DNA of 64,000 nt from NCBI GenBank assembly GCA_034717695.1, contig JAYELS010000070.1:1-64000 (forward strand). Reading direction: 5' to 3'. The notes beneath the pieces were generated by a model. That model was not told where the DNA came from. It worked only from the letters and a program-made list of their open reading frames with translations, and made no database searches. Below, in pieces: positions 43,001-50,656 of this stretch; the first letter of the stretch is position 1, and each line of letters opens with the position of its first letter. The DNA comes from NAT127 sp034717695. Lineage in GTDB: Bacteria > Pseudomonadota > Gammaproteobacteria > Pseudomonadales > Porticoccaceae. Made by a program: the position numbers and the translations under genes.

Positions 43001-43268
43001 CTCCGAGCCCGTCGCCGTCGAAGGCGAGGGGCTTCCGGCTCGCGCCTCCAACGACCCCCGCCGTCGGCCCCAGCCCAAGCGGGAAGTGGTCATCGAGTCC
43101 CGGGTACTGGAGACCCCCATGAGCGGCCCCCTGAACACCGACCTGCCACCCCCCGTCGCCCCGGTGGCAGCCCCGGTGGAACGGCCCGCCAACGACCCCC
43201 GCGCCCGCAGGGCCCGCGCCACCGAGGGGCAGCCGGCGACCGCCGACGACAACCACGGCGCCCCCTGA
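40050..43268 (+). CDS. rne: Ribonuclease E
   Basis: The 1072-residue endoribonuclease sets mRNA decay and processes rRNA and tRNA. The catalytic half has the S1 domain (KANIYKGKIARVEPSLEAAFVDYG), DNase-I-like motifs with the catalytic aspartates in VSIDINSSRAT (near 303) and VIDFIDM (near 346), and the zinc-link CPRC near residue 403. From about residue 510 the rest is disordered: an Arg-rich RNA-binding stretch with QERGDRQ-type repeats, a long acidic Pro/Glu/Ala segment with EEPVAEE repeats, and a C-terminus with two NDPR motifs. This is the degradosome scaffold, which is lineage-specific. ATG 40050 gives the conserved MKRMLINATQPEELRV start. Confidence 0.97.
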   Translation: MKRMLINATQPEELRVAMVDGQRLYDLDIENRAREQKKANIYKGKIARVEPSLEAAFVDYGAERHGFLPLKEIAREYFTKSPGDQGRVRIQDVLKEGTEVIVQVDKEERGNKGAALTTFVSLAGRYLVLMPNNPRAGGISRRIEGDERSELREALRELEIPDGMGAIVRTAGIGRTTEELQWDLDYLLQLWNTIKTEADASSAPHFLFQESNVIIRAIRDYLRPDIGEVIVDSREAYNLAAAFIQQVMPSFSSKVKFYQDSIPLFNRYQIENQIETAFMREVKLPSGGSIVIDVTEALVSIDINSSRATKGGDIEETATQTNLEAADEIARQLRLRDMGGLIVIDFIDMSAAKNQREVENRVRKALELDRARVQVGRISRFGLLEMSRQRLRPSLEETIFKVCPRCSGQGTIRGTRSLALSILRLVEDEAQKESSAEVRAITPVEVATYLLNEKRAEIADIERRNKLRVLVLPNPNMETPHYEVQRFRQQDELVSVTSYKLTEEFTSDPGIEALAPEVVPPAQQPAVQHLPPASPAPQGRAPHPVVEEAPAAAAAPALAPVSPKKAGLLQRVMGWLSGSAPAKAVEAPPEAKPETSTRTSRDGQRSNNRRGRDQSSGNRRGGSQRNRNDRSERQERPERGERTERQERGDRQERGDRQDRGERAERDAAPRADNRGDGNRSAPSREEGNRDNRRDERGGRRRDQRAPRPEVVEEQTTDAVVEQAQTAAPRDDLPPQRPSDKRREPRRRRERHAIPEELMTTVTGLEGAVAAAPKAEQEGASPDEIATNEVAPAAADTRDSEQATQAPQAPSAPAEEPVATVDGDSLARQLAEDIEQFSAQRSVESTSVAPPLDLAPEASEAPAAPAEAPDMPALTDPASSAAAEEPVVEEAKADEPVAEEAKAEEPVAEEPVSEEPVNEQPAADEPPTAAPEAAPAMAQQPTSNDGDNLPADVPASPQADAEIPPVSQAPAEPPREPQPATVATSEPVAVEGEGLPARASNDPRRRPQPKREVVIESRVLETPMSGPLNTDLPPPVAPVAAPVERPANDPRARRARATEGQPATADDNHGAP

Positions 43269-43287
43269 ACAGCGGGCGGAGAATGCC

Positions 43288-43315
43288 TTGCCAGGGATGG
43301 CTCGGACTGTATAAT
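43288..43315 (+). promoter_or_regulatory. Sigma70 promoter of tRNA-Ser
   Basis: TTGCCA (43288-43293), a 16-nt spacer and a perfect TATAAT (43310-43315) lie 11 nt before the mature tRNA. Confidence 0.75.
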
Positions 43316-43326
43316 CCCGCCCTTCC

Positions 43327-43414
43327 GGAGGGATGGCTGAGCGGTTGAAAGCACCGGTCTTGAAAACCGGCGTGTCGAAAGGCATCCAGGGTTCGAATCC
43401 CTGTCCCTCCGCCA
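43327..43414 (+). tRNA. tRNA-Ser (anticodon UGA)
   Basis: The 88-nt class II tRNA has acceptor GGAGGGA/TCCCTCC, D arm GGCTGAGCGGTTGAAAGC-type, anticodon arm CCGGT-CTTGAAA-ACCGG giving anticodon TGA, a long variable arm (CGTGTCGAAAGGCATC), T arm with GTTCGAATC, and CCA encoded at 43412-43414. It reads UCA and UCG-type codons. The hsd island follows directly, as often seen at serine tRNA integration sites. Confidence 0.97.
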
Positions 43415-43809
43415 TATAGCGATGAAGTACATGGGTTTTAGGGGTGTAAGCCCCTCTAACCCATCACTTTACCCATCGTTTGTGATGCGGTTTTGTGACG
43501 CCCTCTGAGACAACCCCTCCCCCACCCTGTTTACCCCTTAGCCCCCAAGCCAGGGTCAGTCCTGAATCCTGCCTATCTCCCCAAACTGATCCCATCCCGC
43601 TGATGAATCATTGATCGATTCCGGCCTGTTCGTGCCGGTTCACCCATCCCCTATGGGAAGCGAGACAACCGGGAGCGGGAAGCGGCTAGGCCCATAGAGC
43701 AATGATATTTGTCGCCACCTCGTTATAATGATCGCCACTCTGAAATTAAAACAATAGCGCTGCTGCAGCTACCAAAATGCGGTGGCAGGGCCTCAGTTAA
43801 GGGACGGAC
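43415..43809. other. 395-bp non-coding junction between tRNA-Ser and the hsd island
   Basis: No gene is visible. A 34-bp imperfect hairpin lies at 43431-43464 (outer arms ATGGGTT/AACCCAT, inner AGGGG/CCCCT) and is a probable tRNA terminator. A TATAAT sits at 43724-43729, about 80 nt before hsdM, with only a weak -35 at proper spacing. Base composition drops relative to rne. No second copy of the tRNA 3' end was found in the window, so any right attachment site has decayed or lies elsewhere. Confidence 0.6.
43431..43464 (+). terminator. Hairpin downstream of tRNA-Ser
   Basis: Outer 7-bp arms ATGGGTT/AACCCAT and inner 5-bp arms AGGGG/CCCCT are separated by a two-base mismatch, with loop TGTAAG. 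It begins 17 nt after the tRNA. Confidence 0.5.
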
Positions 43810-45384
<1,575 letters not shown>

Positions 45385-45388
45385 GGGT

Positions 45389-46300
45389 ATGGCAGGGAAG
45401 CAAGGGCTGGTGCCCCCTGACAACATTCAAGGCATGATCTTCACGCTGCGCGGGACCCAGGTGATGCTCGACCGCGATCTGGCGACGCTTTACCAGGTGG
45501 AGACGCGGGCACTCAAACAGGCGGTGAAGCGCAACCCCAAGCGGTTCCCGGGTGATTTCATGTTCGTGCTGGAAGACGCCGAGGTCGAGATGCTGGTATC
45601 ACAATCTGTGATACCTTCGAAAGGCGTGCTTGGCGGCGCCTTGCCGTTTGTCTTTACCGAACACGGTGTCGCAGCACTCTCATCCGTTCTGACCAGTGAC
45701 CGGGCGATCGAAGTCAATATCGCCATCATGCGTGCCTTCGTGGAAATGCGCCGTCTTCTAGCTGCCGGCGGCGGCCTGCTTCAGCGCATGGACTCGCTGG
45801 AAAAACGGCAGCTCGGCCACGAATTCGAAACCAATGCTCGATTTGATCGGGTATTCGACGCTCTGGAACAGAAGAGCCTGAGCCAAACCCAGGGCATCTT
45901 CTTCGACGGCCAGATCTTCGATGCCTATGTATTCGTCAATGACCTGCTTAGAACCGCCAAAAAATCCATCGTCCTGATCGATAACTACATCGACGACAGT
46001 GTGTTGCTGCAACTGGCCAAACGCCGCAAAGGTGTCGGTGTCACGATATTGACCAAGTCCATCAGCAAGGCATTGGCCCAGGACTTGAAAAAGCATAATG
46101 CACAGTACCCGCCGATCGCCATTCGAGAATTCGCCGCCAGCCACGACCGCTTCCTGATCCTTGATGGCGAGGCCGTCTATCATCTCGGCGCTTCGCTAAA
46201 GGACCTGGGTAAAAGGTGGTTTGCCTTCTCCCGCATGGACAAGGCCGGCTTGGTGGTGATGCAGAGGGTCGATGCACTGTTGGGTGGCTCCCATGGATAA
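45389..46300 (+). CDS. ORF6N-domain protein with a PLD-like C-terminal domain, inserted between hsdM and hsdS
   Basis: The 303-residue protein starts 4 nt after hsdM, with GGAGG upstream. Residues 10-125 fit the phage-type ORF6N domain (VMLDRDLATLYQVETRALKQAVKRN, FVFTEHGVAALSSVL, IMRAFVEMRRLL), a DNA-binding regulator module. A coiled linker follows. Residues 170-285 look phospholipase D-like (SIVLIDNYIDDSVLLQLAKR, then SHDRFLILDG with His252, Arg254 and Asp259, then HLGASLKDLG). This is a single half of an HKD-type site with Arg in place of Lys, so catalysis is uncertain. Function is unknown. Its 3' end overlaps a remnant of a second hsdM tail, which suggests it arrived as a cassette. Confidence 0.75.
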   Translation: MAGKQGLVPPDNIQGMIFTLRGTQVMLDRDLATLYQVETRALKQAVKRNPKRFPGDFMFVLEDAEVEMLVSQSVIPSKGVLGGALPFVFTEHGVAALSSVLTSDRAIEVNIAIMRAFVEMRRLLAAGGGLLQRMDSLEKRQLGHEFETNARFDRVFDALEQKSLSQTQGIFFDGQIFDAYVFVNDLLRTAKKSIVLIDNYIDDSVLLQLAKRRKGVGVTILTKSISKALAQDLKKHNAQYPPIAIREFAASHDRFLILDGEAVYHLGASLKDLGKRWFAFSRMDKAGLVVMQRVDALLGGSHG

Positions 46301-46445
46301 CCTGTCGAGTATTGGCGAATCCGGCGCAAGCCATGGCACAGCATTGCCGGGTTCCACCATTACCAGATGGCGGGAGCAGCAGGACGCGGCATGGTTGGAT
46401 GCGGCAGTCGAGGCGAACCTTAGGGGGCTTGGGTATGGGGGGTGA
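46293..46445 (+). pseudogene. Second, diverged copy of the hsdM 3' end
   Basis: A 50-codon frame ending at 46445 has a C-terminal half that matches the end of HsdM: both share WREQQ, AA, LD, NL and LG(F/Y)GG in the same order and end in TGA. The first part of the frame is unrelated and overlaps the ORF6N stop. The hsdS ATG at 46435 lies inside its last codons, the usual hsdM-hsdS overlap. It is therefore the original hsdM tail of this operon, now cut off from the rest of the gene. Confidence 0.7.
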
Positions 46446-47733
46446 GTGGGCGGCCGTTCCGCTATCCGAGCTGACCAGTACGCCTCCGACATACGGCGTC
46501 GTGCAGCCTGGACAAGACACGCCAGATGGCACACCGATGTTGCGCGTTAACAATTTCCAGGGACACTCGCTCAACCTCTCCGAAGTTATGCGACTTGCAC
46601 CGGAAATTGAGGCCAAGTACGGGCGCACGCGTATCCAGACCGGTGACGTTCTTCTCACGATTGTCGGCTCCGTTGGCCAAGTAGCCGTAGTGCCCGACGA
46701 ACTCAGTGGCTGGAACATTGCCAGAGCCATTGCCATGATACGCCCCAACAAGCCGGAACTATCACGTTGGATCTCGCTTGTGCTTCGTTCGCCACAAGCT
46801 CAGTACCAGCTTGGCGTTAACGCAAACACGACGGTGCAAACCACTGTCAACCTTAAAGACCTGCGCGAGCTTCGTATCCCATTGCCAGATGACGATGAGC
46901 GCGACGCCATCGCCCACATCCTCGGCACCCTGGACGACAAGATCGAACTCAACCGCCGCCGCAACCAGACCCTGGAGGCCATGGCCCGCGCCCTGTTCAA
47001 GGACTGGTTCGTCGACTTCGGCCCCGTCCGCGCCAAGATGGCAGGCCGCGAACCCTACCTCCCCGACGACCTTTGGAAGCTCTTCCCCGACCGCCTCGAT
47101 GATGAGGGGAAGCCGGAGGGGTGGCAATCCGCTACGCTGGCGAACTTCGCGAGCCTGAATCCAGAGTCTTGGACGAAGAAGAGTCCTCCTCACGAAATCC
47201 GATATGTAGATTTGTCGAACACCAAGCAAGGAACCATTGAGGGAGCAGCCAGGATGCCTTGGTCGGAGGCGCCCAGTCGCGCGCAGCGCATCCTGCGTAT
47301 CGGTGACACGATCGTGGGCACTGTGCGCCCCGGAAACAAGTCGTTCGCATTGATCGCGGACGAAGGCATGACAGGTAGCACAGGGTTTGCAGTACTGAGG
47401 CCCTTAGAAAAGGATTTCCGGGATTTCGTCTTTCTTGCGGCGACATCTCCAGAGAACATTGAGCGACTGAGTCATCTGGCTGATGGTGCTGCTTACCCGG
47501 CAGTGCGTCCTGACGTCGTGCTCGCATCCCCGGTCACTGTGCCTTCTGGAGAAATCGTCAGCGATGTTCTACGTGGTTTTGCTAATGCGGTGAGCGGCTT
47601 GGTTGATGCTATCGAGCACAACAAGCGGGAATCCCGCACTCTCGCCCAACTCCGCGACACCCTGCTGCCCAAACTGATCTCCGGCGAGCTGCGCATCGCC
47701 GACGCCGCGAAATTCCTGGAGGCAACCCTATGA
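46435..47733 (+). CDS. hsdS: Type I restriction-modification specificity subunit, HsdS
   Basis: The 432-residue subunit has two target-recognition domains of the usual layout. TRD1 covers residues 1-150 and is followed by the conserved spacer helix (LPDDDERDAIAHILGTLDDKIELNRRRNQTLEAM) and KDWFVDFGPVRAKMAG. TRD2 covers about 225-370, and a second conserved helix (LAQLRDTLLPKLISGELRI) follows near the end. It dictates the bipartite DNA target, which cannot be read from sequence. The ATG overlaps the stop of the remnant hsdM tail, and its own stop overlaps the next gene by 4 bp. Confidence 0.95.
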   Translation: MGGEWAAVPLSELTSTPPTYGVVQPGQDTPDGTPMLRVNNFQGHSLNLSEVMRLAPEIEAKYGRTRIQTGDVLLTIVGSVGQVAVVPDELSGWNIARAIAMIRPNKPELSRWISLVLRSPQAQYQLGVNANTTVQTTVNLKDLRELRIPLPDDDERDAIAHILGTLDDKIELNRRRNQTLEAMARALFKDWFVDFGPVRAKMAGREPYLPDDLWKLFPDRLDDEGKPEGWQSATLANFASLNPESWTKKSPPHEIRYVDLSNTKQGTIEGAARMPWSEAPSRAQRILRIGDTIVGTVRPGNKSFALIADEGMTGSTGFAVLRPLEKDFRDFVFLAATSPENIERLSHLADGAAYPAVRPDVVLASPVTVPSGEIVSDVLRGFANAVSGLVDAIEHNKRESRTLAQLRDTLLPKLISGELRIADAAKFLEATL

Positions 47734-48935
47734 CCACCCATGCCCAACCGCCGCGCATCGAGAGCTTGCATGTCAGAAACTACCGGGCACTGAGGGACAT
47801 CAAACTGGAGAAGATGACACCGCTCACCGTGCTGTTGGGGCCGAACGGCAGCGGAAAGTCCACGGTGTTCGATGTCTTTGCCTTTCTGGCCGAGTGCTTT
47901 ACCGATGGCCTGCGAAAGGCGTGGGACCGACGCGGACGCTTCAAGGAGCTGCGCAGCCGGGATCAGGATGGGCCTATCGTCATCGAGATTCAGTACCGCG
48001 AAAACCCCCAATCGCCCCTGATTACCTATCACCTGGAGATCGAGGAGCAGGCCAAAGGGCCGGTGGTTGCGAGGGAGTTCTTGCGCTGGAAGCGTGGCCA
48101 TCCCGCAGCGCCGTTTCATTTCCTCGACTATCAGTACGGCAAGGGCAAAGTCATCACCGGGGAGGAGCCGGAGTCCACGGATACGCGCATCGAAAAGCCG
48201 CTTTCCGGCGCCGATGTGTTGGCGGTGAGCACGCTGGGCACTCTGGCCGAGAACCCGCGCGTTATCGCCCTGCGCAATTTCATCACCGGTTGGCATCTCT
48301 CGTACCTGTCGGCGGATGCCGCGCGCGGCAACCCGGAGGCGGGCGCTGAGGAGCGCCTCTCACCAACCGGCGACAATCTGCCCAACGTCATCCAGTACCT
48401 GCACGAACAGCACGCCGAACGGCTGGAGCAGATTTTCGAAACCCTGCGTAGGCGCATTCCCCGCATCGAGCGAGTGCAGGCCGAGGTCTTGCAGGACAGT
48501 CGCCTGCTGTTACTGGTAAAGGACGCGCCGTTCTCAACGCCGGTGCTGTCGCGCTTTGCCTCCGATGGTACCCTCAAGCTGCTGGCCTACCTGACCGTGC
48601 TCTATGATCCCGAGCCGCCGCAACTGGTCGGCATTGAGGAGCCCGAAAACTATTTGCATCCGCGCCTGCTACCGGAGCTGGCCGAGGAGTGTCAGCAGGC
48701 GGCGGATCGTACCCAGTTGATCGTCACGACTCACTCGCCTTTCTTTATCACCCCACTTCGGTCAGAGGAAGTGCGGGTGTTGTACCGTGCCGCGGATGGC
48801 TATACCCGGGTACGCCGGGTCGCTGACATGCCCGGTGTTTCTGCCTTCCTCGATCACGGTGCGACACTGGGCGAACTTTGGATGGAAGGTCATTTCGATG
48901 CGGGCGACCCTCTGTCGATGGGGGAAGCAGAGTGA
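47730..48935 (+). CDS. OLD/RecF-like AAA ATPase, first gene of a two-gene defence-type pair
   Basis: The 401-residue protein is an ABC-type AAA ATPase: N-terminal NYRALRDIKLEK, Walker A GPNGSGKST at 37-45, the signature-like RFASDGTLKLLAYL near 275, Walker B LVGIEEPENYLHP with Glu303-Glu304, and the switch histidine in TTHSPFFI near 335. OLD nucleases carry this ATPase fused to a Toprim domain; here no Toprim follows, but the next gene encodes a Toprim-like DUF4276 protein. R-M-linked pairs of this kind were described as rloA/rloB in Campylobacter, and similar pairs occur in Abi and PARIS systems. The start overlaps hsdS by 4 bp. Confidence 0.85.
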   Translation: MTTHAQPPRIESLHVRNYRALRDIKLEKMTPLTVLLGPNGSGKSTVFDVFAFLAECFTDGLRKAWDRRGRFKELRSRDQDGPIVIEIQYRENPQSPLITYHLEIEEQAKGPVVAREFLRWKRGHPAAPFHFLDYQYGKGKVITGEEPESTDTRIEKPLSGADVLAVSTLGTLAENPRVIALRNFITGWHLSYLSADAARGNPEAGAEERLSPTGDNLPNVIQYLHEQHAERLEQIFETLRRRIPRIERVQAEVLQDSRLLLLVKDAPFSTPVLSRFASDGTLKLLAYLTVLYDPEPPQLVGIEEPENYLHPRLLPELAEECQQAADRTQLIVTTHSPFFITPLRSEEVRVLYRAADGYTRVRRVADMPGVSAFLDHGATLGELWMEGHFDAGDPLSMGEAE

Positions 48936-49546
48936 TGTGGATCGAATTCCTTGTCGAGGAGCAGTCCGCCGAAGAAGCATTGAAGCATCTTCTGCCGAGG
49001 CTGATCAGACAGAGAGCCCAATGTAAACTCATCAATCTGGGGAGTAAGTACAAGTTGCTCAAGGCGCTTCCACAACGGCTGGCCGCCTATCGGCAGCGCA
49101 TCGATCAGGGCGAGGATTTGCGGGTGGTGGTGCTGGTGGATCGAGATCAGGACGATTGCGTCGAACTCAAGCGGCAGCTCGAAGATGCATCACGGCAGGT
49201 GGCGCTTGCCACCAAATCCGCCCCTGCTGTCGATGGCCGGTTTTTCGTGGTCAACCGCATCGTCATCGAGGAGTTGGAATCCTGGTTTATCGGTGATCCG
49301 CCGGCACTACGCCAGGCCTTTACCAGCCTGCCGAGAATCGATGAGACAAAAGGCATCTTCCGAAATCCGGACAATGGCGGCTCCTGGGAGGCGCTGCATC
49401 GCTTCCTAAAGAAGAACGGGATATATAAAAGCAGTTATCCCAAGATCGATGCTGCACGGCGGATCGCGCCCAAACTGGATCTCCATGCCAACCGGTCACG
49501 TAGCTTCCGAGTCTTCCTTGATGGCGTCGAGGCATTGCTGGCATGA
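48935..49546 (+). CDS. DUF4276 protein, Toprim-like partner of the AAA ATPase
   Basis: The 203-residue protein starts on the last base of the ATPase stop (TGATG). It shows the DUF4276 pattern and Toprim hallmarks: a glutamate after the first strand (IEFLVEEQS, Glu8 or Glu9) and a DxD after a later strand (VVVLVDRDQDD, Asp69 and Asp71), with another acidic patch IEELESWFIGD. These would bind two metals for nuclease action. With the ATPase it forms a split OLD-like effector. This is inferred from motifs and gene pairing, with no direct evidence of nuclease activity. Its stop overlaps the next short frame. Confidence 0.8.
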   Translation: MWIEFLVEEQSAEEALKHLLPRLIRQRAQCKLINLGSKYKLLKALPQRLAAYRQRIDQGEDLRVVVLVDRDQDDCVELKRQLEDASRQVALATKSAPAVDGRFFVVNRIVIEELESWFIGDPPALRQAFTSLPRIDETKGIFRNPDNGGSWEALHRFLKKNGIYKSSYPKIDAARRIAPKLDLHANRSRSFRVFLDGVEALLA

Positions 49547-49671
49547 CCCGCATCCCCGTCAACCCCGAGTTGCTCACCCGGACGCGCGAACGCGCCGGGC
49601 GGGATGCACGGGCTCAGGCGGGGCGACCGAATACAGGAGCATCAACACCCAGGGAGGGTACCCATGAATAA
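49543..49671 (+). pseudogene. N-terminal stub of an ImmA/IrrE-like gene
   Basis: A 42-codon frame begins MTRIPVNPELLTRTRERAG, the usual opening of Xre/ImmA-IrrE family proteins (VNPELL-WARERAG), then loses similarity and stops. The metallopeptidase part is absent. It starts with an ATGA overlap with the DUF4276 stop, as an intact operon gene would, and ends within the next gene's ribosome site. It is best read as a gene cut off when the RhuM-Doc gene was joined here. Confidence 0.6.
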
Positions 49672-50647
49672 CATTGTGATTTTCGAATCTGGCGATCAGC
49701 CGGTACAGGTGCGGTTGGAGGGTGAAACTGTTTGGCTGAGCCTTCAGCAACTTGCAGAGTTATTCGGGCGCGACAAGTCGGTGATCTCTCGTCATCTGAA
49801 AAATATCTTTGACACCAATGAGTTGGAGCGCGGCTCAGTTGTTGCAAAAAATGCAACAACTGCCGTGGACGGGAAGATTTATCAGGTCGAATACTACAAC
49901 CTCGACGCAATCATCTCCGTCGGCTATCGGGTCAACTCCAGCCGCGGCACGCGTTTCCGTCAGTGGGCCACTGGCGTACTGCGTCAGCATCTGGTTGAGG
50001 GTTATAGCCTCAACCAGCAGCGACTGCAGGAGCGCGGCATCGAGTTCGAACAGGCGCTGGATCTGCTCTCGCGCACGCTGGCCAACCAGCAACTGGTCAG
50101 CAATGAAGGTCAGGCAGTTCTCGGGGTAATTGCCGACTACGCCCGCAGCTGGAGTCTGCTACAGGGCTATGACGAACAGAGCCTGACAGGACAGACAGGC
50201 AGGCAGCAGGGCCTGCGCTCGCTTGAACTGGATGAGGTGCTGGCAGCGATTGGCCAACTCAAGCGGGAGCTGATCGCCAAAGGCGAAGCCACGGAGCTGT
50301 TCGGCCAGTTGCGCGGCGACGGCCTGGCATCGAGCATCGCTACCATCGAACAGGGTTTTGGCGACGAGTTGTTCTATCCCAACGTCGCCAGTCGGGCCGC
50401 GCATCTGTTGTACTTCATCATCAAGAATCATCCGCTGGCCGATGGCAATAAGCGCACCGGCTCGTTCCTGTTTCTGTGGTATCTGCGCCTGAACCAGCAC
50501 CTGCTGGCCCGACCGGTGGAGCGGCTGATTAACGACAACACCCTGGTGGCATTGGCACTGCTGGTGGCTGAGAGCAAGCCCGATCAAAAGGAATTGATGG
50601 TACGGCTGGTGGAGCATTTTGTGTTGCTGAAAGAAAACAAAACATAA
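49664..50647 (+). CDS. RhuM-type protein with C-terminal Fic/Doc domain
   Basis: The 327-residue protein has an N-terminal RhuM domain (VRLEGETVWLSLQQLAELFGRDKSVISRHLKNIF) that is DNA-binding-like, and a C-terminal Fic/Doc domain with the loop HPLADGNKRTG at 256-266. The motif has Lys in place of the second Gly of Fic (HxFxxGNGR), the Doc variant. Doc proteins transfer phosphate to elongation factor Tu rather than AMP. No antitoxin gene is next to it, although the inhibitory helix could be internal. It is usual as a passenger in type I R-M operons. GGAGGGT lies upstream of the ATG. Confidence 0.85.
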   Translation: MNNIVIFESGDQPVQVRLEGETVWLSLQQLAELFGRDKSVISRHLKNIFDTNELERGSVVAKNATTAVDGKIYQVEYYNLDAIISVGYRVNSSRGTRFRQWATGVLRQHLVEGYSLNQQRLQERGIEFEQALDLLSRTLANQQLVSNEGQAVLGVIADYARSWSLLQGYDEQSLTGQTGRQQGLRSLELDEVLAAIGQLKRELIAKGEATELFGQLRGDGLASSIATIEQGFGDELFYPNVASRAAHLLYFIIKNHPLADGNKRTGSFLFLWYLRLNQHLLARPVERLINDNTLVALALLVAESKPDQKELMVRLVEHFVLLKENKT

Positions 50648-50656
50648 GGAAGCGTG

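Noticed and set aside
40062..43415. An open frame of about 1100 codons antisense to rne
   Set aside because: It mirrors rne codon structure in a GC-rich gene and has no recognisable domain or ribosome site. Long antisense frames are expected at this GC content.
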